In this document: piece after piece, positions 13,058-23,151 of the stretch | Layout of the letters: each line of letters begins with the position of its first letter | Position numbering within the stretch: position 1 is the first letter of the stretch | Assembly (NCBI RefSeq): GCF_030052815.1 | Contig: NC_079507.1 | Coordinates: 60,287,119-60,351,118, forward strand | Source: Hevea brasiliensis | Lineage: Eukaryota; Streptophyta; Magnoliopsida; Malpighiales; Euphorbiaceae | DNA length: 64,000 nt | Direction of reading: 5' to 3' | Translations under genes and position numbers: made by a program | The notes under the pieces: model-generated | What the model saw: only the letters and a program-made list of their open reading frames with translations | What the model was told of the DNA's origin: nothing | Database searches by the model: none

Positions 13058-14040
13058 ATGAATTTCTTGGCACTAATAACACTTATCCAAAGAATTGTAA
13101 ATGCAAACTTGAGTACTTTAGAGGCTGATAAGTTGTTAAGAGTGTTGAGAAAATTTAGGAAAGTTTTGGGATACACCATAGATGACATTAAAGGAATAAG
13201 CCCACATTTTTGCATGCATAGAATCAGTTTGGAAGAAAATTGTAAACCATCTATTGAACATCAAAGGAGGTTGAACCCAAATATGAAAGAAGTTGTTAAA
13301 AAGGAAATTTTGAAGTTGCTTGATGCAGGGATCATATATCTCATCTCGAATAAAGATTGGTGTAAGCCCACATATGTTGTCCCAAAGAAGGGTGGAATGA
13401 CAGTGGTCAAAAATGAAAATAATGAATTAATTCCCACTAGAACGGTGACTAGTTGGCGAATGTGCATAGATTACAGAAAATTAAATGTTGCCACTAGAAA
13501 AGATCATTTTCCACTTCCCTTCATTGATCAAATGTTGGAAAGACTAGCTAGGCATTCTTACTTTTGCTATTTAGATGGATATTCAGGTTTTTTTCAAATC
13601 CCTATCCATCCAAATGATCAAGAGAAAACCACTTTTACTTGCCCATATGGAACCTTTGCTTATAGAAGGATGCCATTTGGGTTGTGTAATGCACCAGCCA
13701 CTTTTCAGAGGTGCATGATGGCAATCTTCTCAGATTTCATTGAAGACATAATGGAGGTTTTTATGGACGATTTTTCTGCTTATGGATCTTCTTTGATATA
13801 TGCTTGGCTAACCTTTCTAAAATTTTGCAGCGATGTGCAGATACTGACCTTGTGTTAAACTGGGAAAAGTGTCATTTCATGGTTCAGGAAGGGATAGTGC
13901 TTGGACATTTGGTGTCTAACAGAGGAATAGAGGTTGATAAAGCCAAAGTTGAAGTGATAGAGAAGATGGCTCCTCCTACCAATGTCAAGGGAATTCGAAG
14001 TTTCCTAGGACATGCGGGTTCTCTGACGCTTTATTAAGGA
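13058..14040 (+). pseudogene. reverse transcriptase, nearly open
   Basis: The longest open stretch of the element (13058-13858, 266 codons), continuing in another frame at 13804-14037. It has the Ty3/gypsy RT blocks: MCIDYRKLN, HFPLPFIDQMLERLA, YLDGYSGFFQIPI, TTFTCPYGTFAYRRMPFGLC, and the catalytic box FMDD at 13760-13771. The downstream frame carries VLGHLVSNRGIEVDKAKVE. The family copies RNA into DNA for integration. A frameshift near 13810 separates palm from thumb; the catalytic aspartates themselves are intact. Confidence 0.9.
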
Positions 14041-14520
14041 TTTTTCTAAAATAGCTAAACCTTTGTCTAATTTGTTAAGTAATGACACACCATTTGAATT
14101 TGACCAAGAGTGTTTGGATGCCTTTGCGAGTTGAAGCAAGCTCTCATCACGCACCAATCATGCAACCACCCGATTGGAGCCTACCTTTTGAAATTATGTG
14201 TGATGCTAGCAACTATGCAAAGAAAGGACAAAAAGGCTTATGCTATTTATTATGCTAGTAGAACACTGGATGAGGCTCAAACAAATTATGCAACAACCGA
14301 AAAGGAATTTTTGGCAATTGTCTTTGCATTGGAAAAGTTCGGACCTTACATTATTGACTCAAAGGTGGTTATATTTTCAGATCATGCGACCATCGTGCAT
14401 TTGCTCAGTAAAGGAGGCCAAACCAAGGCTCATTAGGTGGATTCTGATGCTACAAGAGTTTGATTTGGAGATTAGAGATAAGAAGGAGCTGAAAATGTAG
14501 TTCTTGATAATCTTAGTAGG
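14041..14520 (+). pseudogene. RNase H domain, decayed
   Basis: RNase H of the pol gene in two or three frames: [20 protein letters not shown], then [30 protein letters not shown], and in another frame [17 protein letters not shown]. The start of the domain (about 14110-14230) is scrambled by shifts, so the first catalytic aspartate is in a different frame from the rest. It follows RT directly, the usual Ty3/gypsy order. Confidence 0.85.
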
Positions 14521-15846
14521 TTGAAATTGGATGGTGAAGAATTGGATGAAATCCTATTGATGAGTTTTTCTTGGATGAACAACTTTTCTCTCTTGTTGCT
14601 AAACTACCTTGGTATGCACTTTGTGAATTATCTATCTTGTGGAGTTTTACCTCTAGGTATGACATGGCAACAAAAGAAAAAGTTCTTGCATGAAGTGAAG
14701 TTTTATAGATGGGATGATCCTTTACTCTTTAGGAGATGTTGTGATGGTCTAATTAGAAGATGTATTCCTAAAGAGGAAATCCAGAGTATTTTGCATCATT
14801 GCCATGCTTCTGATTATGGAGGACATTTTGGCATCTCTAAGACAGCTAGTAAAATTTTGCAAGCTGGTTTCTTTTGGCCAAATCTTTTAAGGATGTGAGG
14901 AAATTTGTGTTGGATTGTGATAAATGTCAAAGGAGTGGAAATTTGTCAAAAGAGATCAAATGCCCTAAATAATATTCTTGAAGTGGAATTATTTGATGTT
15001 TGGGGAATAGATTTTATGGGGCCATTCCCTCCTTCATATGGTAATAGATACATCTTAGTTGGGGTTGACTATGTGTCGAAGTGGGTGGAAGCTATTGCAA
15101 CTCCAACTAATGATGCTAGAGTGGTAGTAAAATTTTTGAAAAATTTGTCTTGAGTGATTTGGAGCTCCTAGGGCTATAATTAGTGATGGGGTTCCCATTT
15201 TTGTAATAAGCAATTTGAGAGCTTAATGAGGAAGTATGGTGTAGTGCACAAGATAGCTACCCCATACCATCCTCAAACTTCAGGACAAGTTGAAATTTCT
15301 AACATGACTCAAGCATATTTTGGAGAAAACAGTGAACAATTCTAGGAAAGATTGGTCTATCAAACTAGATGATGCTTTATGGGCATATAGGACTGCCTAC
15401 AAAACCCCTATAGGAACTACTCCCTTTAGGTTGGTGTATGGTAAGTCTTGTCATTTACCTGTGGAGCTAGAACATAGAGCATATTGGGCCATTCGGACCT
15501 TGAATTTTGATCTTAAGCAAGTTGGTGAGAAAAGGTTGTTACAACTTAATGAGCTTGAGGAATTGAGGATGGATGCTTATGAAAGTGCCCGTATTTACAA
15601 AGAAAGAACTAAAGTTTGGCATGATAAGCATCCGAGGAAAAGGAATTCAAAGAAGGTGATTCAGTTTTGTTGTTCAACTCAAGATTGAAATTGTTCCCTG
15701 GAAAACTCAAGTCAAGGTGGACTGGTCCATATAGAGTTTCTAAGGTTTTCCCTTATGGAGCAATAGAAATTTGGAGTGAAAAATCTGGGAATTTTAAGGT
15801 CAATGGGCATAGATTGAAGCATTACATAACGGAGACCCAATACTAG
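14521..15846 (+). pseudogene. integrase, decayed
   Basis: Zinc-binding HHCC region at about 14780-14940 (HHCHASDYGGHFGISKTASK, then CDKCQRSGN after a frame change). The catalytic core follows: [20 protein letters not shown] (first Asp), AIISDG near 15175-15190 (second Asp, another frame), and [11 protein letters not shown] near 15281-15310 (Glu). The C-terminal part (15320-15688) has the long [20 protein letters not shown] block. The last part, with [18 protein letters not shown], ends with TAG at 15844-15846. No chromodomain follows. At least three shifts break the gene. Confidence 0.88.
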
Positions 15847-16770
15847 GAGCAAGTGTTACAAGCTCTCCAATCCTCACCTCTTTTCAAAGAAATTCATGAA
15901 AAGTCCACTAAGGACTATAATTAGCCCTCTTGGGAGGCATCCCAAGTCCTTTTATTTTGCTTTTGTTGATTTACTTTCATTTTCATTAATTTTGTTTTTA
16001 TCTTAAATCTCCCCAAATTCAATTTTTGACATTGTTAAATTTTGTCTCTTGTAGATGTAATTCAATGAAGAAGGGCTGGTGAACTATTGGGGAAGTAATT
16101 CTTAACTTGACAAATTTAGTCCTTCAAAAGAACTGATAAGCTTTTGCTGCATAATCTGGCAGAGCCGCAATCTAGTTCATGCAGAGGAAAAATAAAATCT
16201 GCAGCAAAAGGTGTCTGCAGCCAATGACTTGCATTTTTGATGAGGTTGGATGTATATCAATGGAGAAAGGTTGGTGAAGAAATTGCTATCTGGTTTATGC
16301 AGAGCAACAATAAAATCTGCAGTTACATGTGTTTTGGTGAGGTTGGGTGGGTAATTTTCTAATATTTGTGCTTATAATGATATTATGGTGGTAAGTGAGT
16401 CATTTTTGCGCTTTGAGCTTCTTTGGGTTGTAGGATTCAAAGTAGAAATGTTGAATTTTCTTGGCAAATCTTGGAGATTTCATTTCTCATTTGTGGTTTG
16501 ATGCAACTTTATACAGATTTTTATGGAGTTTTATGTGCTAAATGTTGATTTGCAGAATTTGAGTCAAAATGGCATAGCTCTCAAAGGTCTTTTATGTAGG
16601 ATCCATTTTTACATGCTTATGTGATGCACTTTTGATGAATTTTGAATATATTGATGTGTTTTTAGTGCAAATTTCTCATGGTTTGTGCTTCATAGAATTA
16701 TATTTCATCATTCCAGGGTATCTTTCACACTTGCAATCCATGTTCTATTGCATTCTTGATCTTGTTAAAC
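15847..16770 (+). other. noncoding spacer after pol
   Basis: About 0.9 kb between the integrase stop and the palindromic array, with no sustained ORF. It opens with the LGGIPSPFI-like reading common after Athila integrase (15938-15960) but no conserved domain. Two short related blocks mention AAAATCTGCAG (about 16193 and 16312), suggesting a small internal duplication. Confidence 0.5.
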
Positions 16771-16773
16771 TTG

Positions 16774-17590
16774 TGCATAAGCAACTGCATAGCTTATGCA
16801 ATCCTGCATGACCAAAATTCTTGCCATTTTTCACCTTTATTGCAAGTGCATAAGGAGAGTGCATAGCTTATGCAACCACATAACCTCATTTTGTCAAAAT
16901 TCATATCTGTCAAAACTTGCATAAGGTGAGTGCATGACCTATGCACAATTGCATAACTTCAAATCCTTCATTTTCTCTCTCTGCCGAAGTTTGCATAAGG
17001 AAGGTGCATAAGCTATGCACTTCTGCATAACCAAAATTCCACAGCTCCAATTCTGCCGAAGGTTGCATAAGCAGAGTGCATAACCTATGCACTTCTGCAT
17101 GACCAAAAACCCAGAAAAATCATTCTTGCCGAGGGGTGCATAAGGAAGGTGCATAGCCTATGCACCTCTGCATAACCAAGATCTCCAAAAAATCAATTCA
17201 GCCGAAGAGTGCATAAGCAGAGTGCATAGCCTATGCACTCCTGCATAACCAACAGAAAACCCCAAAAGTTACCGAGACTGCATAAGGAATGTGCATAGCC
17301 TATGCATACGCATAACAAAATTTCAATCCCAAAAATTGCCGCAGAGTGCATAAGCAGAGTGCATAGCTTATGCACATCTGCATGACCCAAGTTTCTGAAA
17401 AACAATTATTGCCGAGAGATGCATAAGGGGAGTGCATAACTTATGCACTCCCGCATGACTTCGCTCCTCACCATTTCAGGGTCACCGAAACATGCATAAG
17501 GACAGTGCATAACCTATGCACTTGTGCATAAGCACTTTTCTGAAATATAAATCCTTTTGAAACACGCACAGGTTATGCATAAATCATTTT
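16774..17590 (+). repeat. array of eleven palindromic ~72-bp repeats
   Basis: Eleven degenerate units begin near 16774, 16849, 16916, 16990, 17062, 17136, 17208, 17278, 17346, 17418 and 17490, plus a partial one near 17560. Each reads roughly GCCGAA-n-GTGCATAAGSAGAG, TGCATARCYTATGCAC, n-CTGCATRACC. Spacing is 67-75 bp, mostly 72. The core TGCATA(A/G)...(C/T)TATGCA is self-complementary. The same unit occurs in both LTRs and after the env-position ORF. It lies between pol and that ORF. Because 72 is a multiple of three, the minus strand reads as 24-residue repeats in places. Confidence 0.9.
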
Positions 17591-17799
17591 CTCCTTATGC
17601 AGTCTCCTACAACCCGATTCAAATTCATTTTCAAAGAAAGCCATTCCCACCACCTCCACTTCCCGACTCTTGAACCCCACGACCGCCCTTCATCCTCCAT
17701 TTCTTTCAGGCATTCTCGCGCCTCTCTCCCATCTTCTCCAGCGCTCTAATCACAAAAACCCTAAATCCCCCTACATTTCCATCTCTTCTCCAATCGACC

Positions 17800-19418
17800 A
17801 TGGATTCCCCTCCCCATTCCCGCCCCGCCTCTCCTCTTGAAGTCACTCCATTGTCTTCGATACATCCCCCTTCCAATCCTCCACCACAAACGACACCACC
17901 ACCACCTCCATCAACCACATACAAACGCAAAATTAGGTCCAAATCCGTGCGACCCATGCCCTCTGCTCCTCCTCTCTGTCCAAACGCAAAGACCCACCCA
18001 CCCCATTTTGGAACCACCTCCTAAAAACCAAAGGCTCCAGCCTCTACACCTTCTTCCAGTGAAGGACAACCCGATTTGTATCCAAACTGCCTTGGCCTCT
18101 CCCTGATACAATTCAAAAAGCCGCTTTCAAAAGACTCAAGGATAGGAAAGTACAACCTACTAGGTATATATCTGCTGATGCTCTACAATCTCTGGGTTTA
18201 TTTGATAATGTAGTTGCATTTCTTGACGGTATGGGTTGGACAGAATTTGTGCATAAGCAAGAGGTAGTTTATCCAATTCTAGTTTTGGAGTTTATTTCTT
18301 CATTCTCTGCTACCCTCAACTTGCATGATGTAGACCATAAGCCAATTATGACATTTAGATGCTTGGGGCAAAATAGAGAGCTGTCATTGGATCAATTTCA
18401 TAGCATTTTTGGTTTTGCAATTGATGGGTTCTTTAGAGTACCACATCGGAGTAGAGGTAGCCAATAAGGGCATCCGAATCTGCCCAATTTTGGAGAATCA
18501 TAACAAATCAACCCCAAACCTTCTCTGCTGGTAGGTCCAAAACATCCCAAATCCTTGACCCTGCACTTAGGTTTATTCATAGGTTGATGGCTAGCACCAT
18601 ATTGGGCAGAGGGACTAGTTACTCGTGTGGCAAATCTGAACTTTTTATGTTATGGTGTGCATTTCACAAAGTTAAGGTGTCTCCAGGTTACTTCTTTTGC
18701 GAACATGTGCTGCATATTGCCACCAAATCCATTGGTGATATTGTTTTGGGTGGACTCATCACTGTCATAGCCAAACATTTTGGCTTTAATCCTGCAGAGC
18801 ACTCAATCCCAGCACTTGAGGACACTTCCTATTTTGATCGCACACTTAACCAAAACAGGTTCCATTTATCATATTTTGATGACACTGCCACCTGCAAATC
18901 GAGCCTATTGCACAACCGAACCCAACCTTTCACACCAGCCCCACATCTCCCTTGTACCCCTACCCCACCCCCTCTGCATACTCAGGTCACTCCAGCTAGC
19001 TCTGCTCATCCCATTCCTCCTACAATTTGAACCTACCTCATCCACAGCACCTCCTCCATTCAACACTAAAGCCTTATTCACCTACCTCGACAGGCTTAGT
19101 GATGATATCTACTTTGTGGATAGGAAGCTTGACAGTGGTCTTGATACACTAAAGGATCGTCATGAGCAACTGTTTGACCTTGTCATGGAAACCAGGGACA
19201 AACAGAAGAATCAAGGAAATGGTGAAGCAACTCATGATTTTCTGGGCATGCCACCCCACCTCCATCACCTCCTCTGCACCATCATTTCTAGCAACATCCT
19301 TGGACAAAGGAAAAACAATAGACATAGATTAGTGTTTAGTTTACTTTTGTTCAATCTTGTAGGACCTTTTCTTTGTAAATATGTTCAAACATTTATACTT
19401 TGTTTTGGATTTTGTTGA
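17800..19418 (+). pseudogene. env-position ORF of the Athila-like element, decayed
   Basis: An extra ORF after pol, in pieces. It opens at 17800 with a proline/serine-rich N-terminus, shifts near 18020, then carries a globular part (about 18065-18467) with FLDGMGWTEFV and MTFRCLGQNRELSLDQFHSI, a pattern I associate with the plant Athila ORF-1/retrotransposon-protein families. Another break near 18467-18580 leads to RLMASTILGRGTSYSCGKSE. A proline-rich stretch follows at about 18910-19060 and a charged, helix-like C-terminal part (LDRLSDDIYFVDRKLDSGLD) at about 19082-19140. Athila elements often carry an envelope-like gene here, but I see no clear signal peptide or membrane segment, so envelope function is unproven. 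It has at least three breaks. Confidence 0.7.
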
Positions 19419-19619
19419 TTTGCTCTGAATTAGTTTCTTTTAAATTCTGTTTCCTTTAAAGTTTTATTGAATAGCTATTACATTCGTCTTCTTTGATTTT
19501 TATTGCACTTATTGCCTTTTTGTACATATTTGCCCATACTCTGTCTATATTCCCATACTTTTCTTTGGTTGTACATTTCCCTTGCCAATTCCATGCAGCT
19601 TTTGTATACCTATGAATTT

Positions 19620-19815
19620 CCTCATGCATAACCTTTGCATAGCGTGCAACCCTTTCTGCTACTTCAGAATCTGTATTTCCCTTATGCAACTGTCCTGCAT
19701 AGCCTATGCCACATCTATTGCCTCTTATGCAGCACTGCATGGCTTATGCACCTTACCTATGCACATGTTCTGGACAGCACTTAACTCCGCATAACCTGTG
19801 CAGCTTCTTATGCAT
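19620..19815 (+). repeat. second cluster of TGCATAAG-type repeats
   Basis: After the env-position ORF the motifs CATGCATAACC, TGCATAGCCTATGC, CTTATGCAGCACTGCATGG and CTTATGCACC recur at short spacing up to about 19815. They are less regular than the array before the ORF. Together the two clusters bracket the ORF, and both resemble the block in the LTR. Confidence 0.75.
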
Positions 19816-19829
19816 TCCTTTATCTTGAA

Positions 19830-21513
19830 TTCTCATACCAGGTAACTCTTTCTTTTTGCTCTTCATTTTTTACAATTCCTGGTCAATATTATTTGCTTTG
19901 AGTTTTGGTTATCTGCTGCTTGAGACATTGAGGACAATGTCCAATTTTGAGTTTGGGGGTGCACATTTTGATTTTTGGCTTTACTTTTCACATTTTGAGT
20001 ATAGGAACATCTCATCCCATTTCATTTACATATATTGTAAATATTTTACATATACATCCATACATATATATACATAACACATCTACACACACATTATACA
20101 TCACTTAGAAATTGTACAAATTGCATACAAATAGACTTCCTCCATTTAGTTCATGCATTACTCATTTTAGGAATCATGCATCATGCATTAAAATCTTTTG
20201 CCAAATCCCTTGAGTATTGAAAAGTTGCCTATGAAAGTGATTTGACTCACCTTTTAGTTGGGTTTGTGGATTGAAAGTTTCCTAAAAGGTGCAAGGTTTT
20301 GAAGTGTCTATCCCTTGCCTATATCTTCTTAGCCAAAAAGCCACCCAACTAGTCATTTGGAGATGGAAGTGTTTAGAGGGAATTATTGGATATAAGGTAG
20401 TCAAATGATGTCTCACCAATCCTAGAACAAATTTTCTAAACCTTTCAAGGCGAAATACCAGCTTGTACTTGAAAAGAGAGATGATTAGGCATTCTTTGAT
20501 TTAAACCTTCTCATTTTAAACCTTTGGCCCTTTTCCTAATTAAAATTGACCCTTGTAAACCCCTTTGAGCTTTTTTACCCCTAATTTTTCTTGAAATCCT
20601 TATTGTTACCTAGCCAATGAACCAAACACTCCAACCCTTTTCATGAGAATAATTATTTACAATATTAGGTACATAAAAAAAAAAGAGAAAAAGAAAAGAA
20701 AAGAAAAAAATACAATAAAAGGGAGAAGAAATACTTGTCACCTTGTAAAAGTGCTAGTATATGTGCTTTTCACTATTGCCATTCAAAATGAAAGAAATCC
20801 ACCCAAAGTATTAAAAGAAATGAGTTTGGGGGTGGCAATTTTAGGGACAATCATCAAAAGAAAATGCAAAATACAAGTTAAAGTATCAAAATGTCCCTCC
20901 ATTTTTATCTGTTTTGTAAACTATGCTAGCACTTGACAATCCTCATTGTGTATTTCTCTCTCCCATATATATAAAAAAAGAGAAAAAGAAAAAAATATAT
21001 AATAAAGTGTACCTTATGTTTCAAAATTGAAAATATTCTCATGCTTTGAATCCTTTTTACCCATCTTTCTTCTTAGCCTCATTTTTGAACCCCATGGCCC
21101 CATTACATCCCTAAAAAGACCTTTGATCTCTTGATAGTATTTGCTACATTAGTGGAGATAGGAGTAGGGAATTTGCCTATGGGATTGGAAAATTATCCAT
21201 TCATTCATTTAATTCCATCATTCTATATAGAGATACTTTGGTTATCAATTGTCCTAGAATTCCTTTTGAGCATGACTCTCTCTTTTGATTAGTTGGTTTG
21301 GGGATTTGAATGATAATTGACTTGATGGCTAAGCGGTGAAAGCTTGGATAAGCATTAAATTCTTTGCATTTTGAAGGATGGGTATATGGATTGTTGGTAT
21401 GGCTAAAGGTGTGTTAAGTTACCTTAATGAGTGATTTTCATAACTCTTTGGATAAGGCACCCCTAAAAACTTTGCATCACATTTTAAAGTTTGCTTGAGG
21501 ACAAGCAAAAGCT
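19830..21513 (+). other. 3' noncoding region of the Athila-like element
   Basis: No conserved ORF. The exact 13-mer TGAGTTTGGGGGT occurs at 19948-19960 and 20821-20833, and a third time at the true polypurine tract (21514-21526). Two similar A-rich stretches (about 20668-20720 and 20968-21006, both with AAAAGAGAAAAAGAAA) and the phrase TTGAGGACAA (before the first and last 13-mer) suggest old internal duplications. Confidence 0.7.
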
Positions 21514-21529
21514 TGAGTTTGGGGGTATT
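21514..21529 (+). other. polypurine tract
   Basis: TGAGTTTGGGGGTATT directly precedes the 3' LTR (TGATGC at 21530). Such tracts prime plus-strand DNA in LTR retrotransposons. It is less purine-pure than retroviral tracts but matches the GGGGG-rich tracts of Athila-type elements. Confidence 0.75.
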
Positions 21530-23146
21530 TGATGCACATATTTTGCATAGTCATTTAGGTCTAATTTCACAATCATTTTATTTGGTTATTAGTCATTTTT
21601 AGCTAATTTCATTAGTTATTTAGTTAGTTTTCCATAATTGTCAACTTTGGATTAATTTGTAATTTTTGCTTTGTATTGTAGGAAAAATGGTGTTTTTGAA
21701 GGACTAAAGAGAATTTTGCCATTGAGGAGTGTCTTCTACAGCAAAAAGATGCCAAAAACAAGTTTTCAAGCTGAAATATGCATTGACCAAACTGTGCATA
21801 ACTTGCCGCATAAGCTATGCAGTTCTGCATAAGGAGGAAGAACACTGTTCCAGAACCAGCCGAAATGTGCATAAGGAGACTGCATAGCTTATGCACATTC
21901 TCGCCTCCCTTATGCAGATTCACGAAATTGTGCATAACCTATGCACCAAGTCATGCAGCTTTGCATAAGTAACCCAGAATCAGCCGAAATGTGCATAAGG
22001 GACTGCATAACTTATGCAGTCCACTTATGCAGTCCCAAAAAGAGCTCATTAATGAGTCAAGTAAGATTCCCTTAATGTATTCCTCCTAGAACATACTATT
22101 TTAGGGCTCCATGTCAGAAAAATGATATAAATAGTCCCATTTTCTCATTTTAGAAAGGAGGCAAGGAGCAAAGGAAGAAAGGAGGAGGCTAAGCAGAATT
22201 TGAGGAGTCATTTCACCTTCCACACCATTTTCAACTAAGATTTGCAGATTTCTTCCTTCCTTTACATTTTTCTACATTTCTAGTGTTTAATTTCTTACTT
22301 CTTAGTTTAGATTAAAGCTTTATTTCCATCTAAACTCATCATATCTTGTAAGCATTATGGATAGTGAGTAGTTTACTTTTGATTCTGGAGTAAGGGTTGT
22401 AATATTTGAGATATTTTGTGGATTTTGATTGGGTAATCTATATTTTGTGGTCTTAATGAGTTTTATTCATTTCTTGTATGCTTAATGACATGCTTAATGT
22501 AGGATCCCATTGAGTAATGTTCTTAATCCATGGTTGAAGCAACGAAAGGAGAATGCCTTGTGATAGATAATCAGGAAATTGGACTTAATTAACTTAGACC
22601 TAGAAATAGGCTAAGGATTAAGAGGATTCATAGATTAATTAAAGAACTTAATGGGTCTTAATTAATTCTAACTCCACGAAAGTAGGATTAGTTTGATTAA
22701 GGCACTCTTTGTCTCACTCGAAAGGGAATTCAAAGGATTTAAGAATTAATCTCCTTAAAACCCATTAGTATCACAAGATTGGATAACCAATTTAAAATCC
22801 CAAAATAGCTCGAATATGAAATCCCGAACTCCGGAATCGCCTTTTTACCATTGTTAATTTCTAATCGAATTTAATCATTTGCCAATTTAAATATTGCCAT
22901 ATTTGAACTTGCTTATTTCTATTTGATGCAATTTTAGTTTAATTAATACATTGTTGAATAGAATATTAATTTTGCACAATTAGATTTCACACTCCATTAC
23001 CCATTAATTCATCATTTTAATCTCATAAATACTTCAATTTAGTCAACTTTTATATCGAAAATTCAATCATTAACACAACTCCTCGTGGGATCGATATTTT
23101 TCTATACTACTTGTACGACCCGTGCACTTGCGGTTGGGACGCATCA
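21530..23146 (+). repeat. 3' LTR of the Athila-like element
   Basis: 1617 bp, nearly identical to the 5' LTR. TATA box at 22126-22133. Where the two LTRs differ, this copy keeps the better palindromic unit (CAGCCGAAATGTGCATAAGG then CTGCATAGCTTATGCAC, about 21856-21896), so the 5' copy seems to be the altered one there. Confidence 0.95.
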
Positions 23147-23151
23147 AAGGT
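23147..23151. repeat. target-site duplication AAGGT (right)
   Basis: Pairs with 8701-8705. Confidence 0.95.

Larger units (their letters stand above)
8706..23146 (+). mobile_element. Athila-like Ty3/gypsy LTR retrotransposon, 14.4 kb
   Basis: A structurally complete element. The LTRs (8706-10321 and 21530-23146) start TGATGC and end GCATCA. The 5-bp target duplication AAGGT is at 8701-8705 and 23147-23151. A primer site for tRNA-Asp follows the 5' LTR and a purine-rich tract precedes the 3' LTR. Order inside: gag, protease, reverse transcriptase, RNase H, integrase without an obvious chromodomain, a palindromic repeat array, an env-position ORF, a second repeat cluster, and about 1.7 kb of noncoding DNA. 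The tRNA-Asp primer, gag motifs (NPYSQTYNPNWRNHPNFSWG read in one frame) and the extra ORF after pol are typical of the Athila lineage. All coding parts carry frameshifts and stops, so this copy cannot make its own proteins. Confidence 0.95.

Noticed and set aside
16774..17590. CRISPR-like array
   Set aside because: Units are palindromic and regular, but the whole unit including the spacer part is similar from copy to copy, lengths vary, and the array is inside a plant retrotransposon.
17800..19418. Functional envelope protein
   Set aside because: The position fits Athila env-like ORFs, but the frames are broken and no signal peptide or membrane segment could be seen.
19456..19740. 94-codon antisense ORF after the env-position ORF
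   Set aside because: It runs through the TGCATAAG-type repeat cluster, has no recognisable domain, and its openness may be chance; extra antisense ORFs exist in some plant gypsy lineages, but nothing here supports one.
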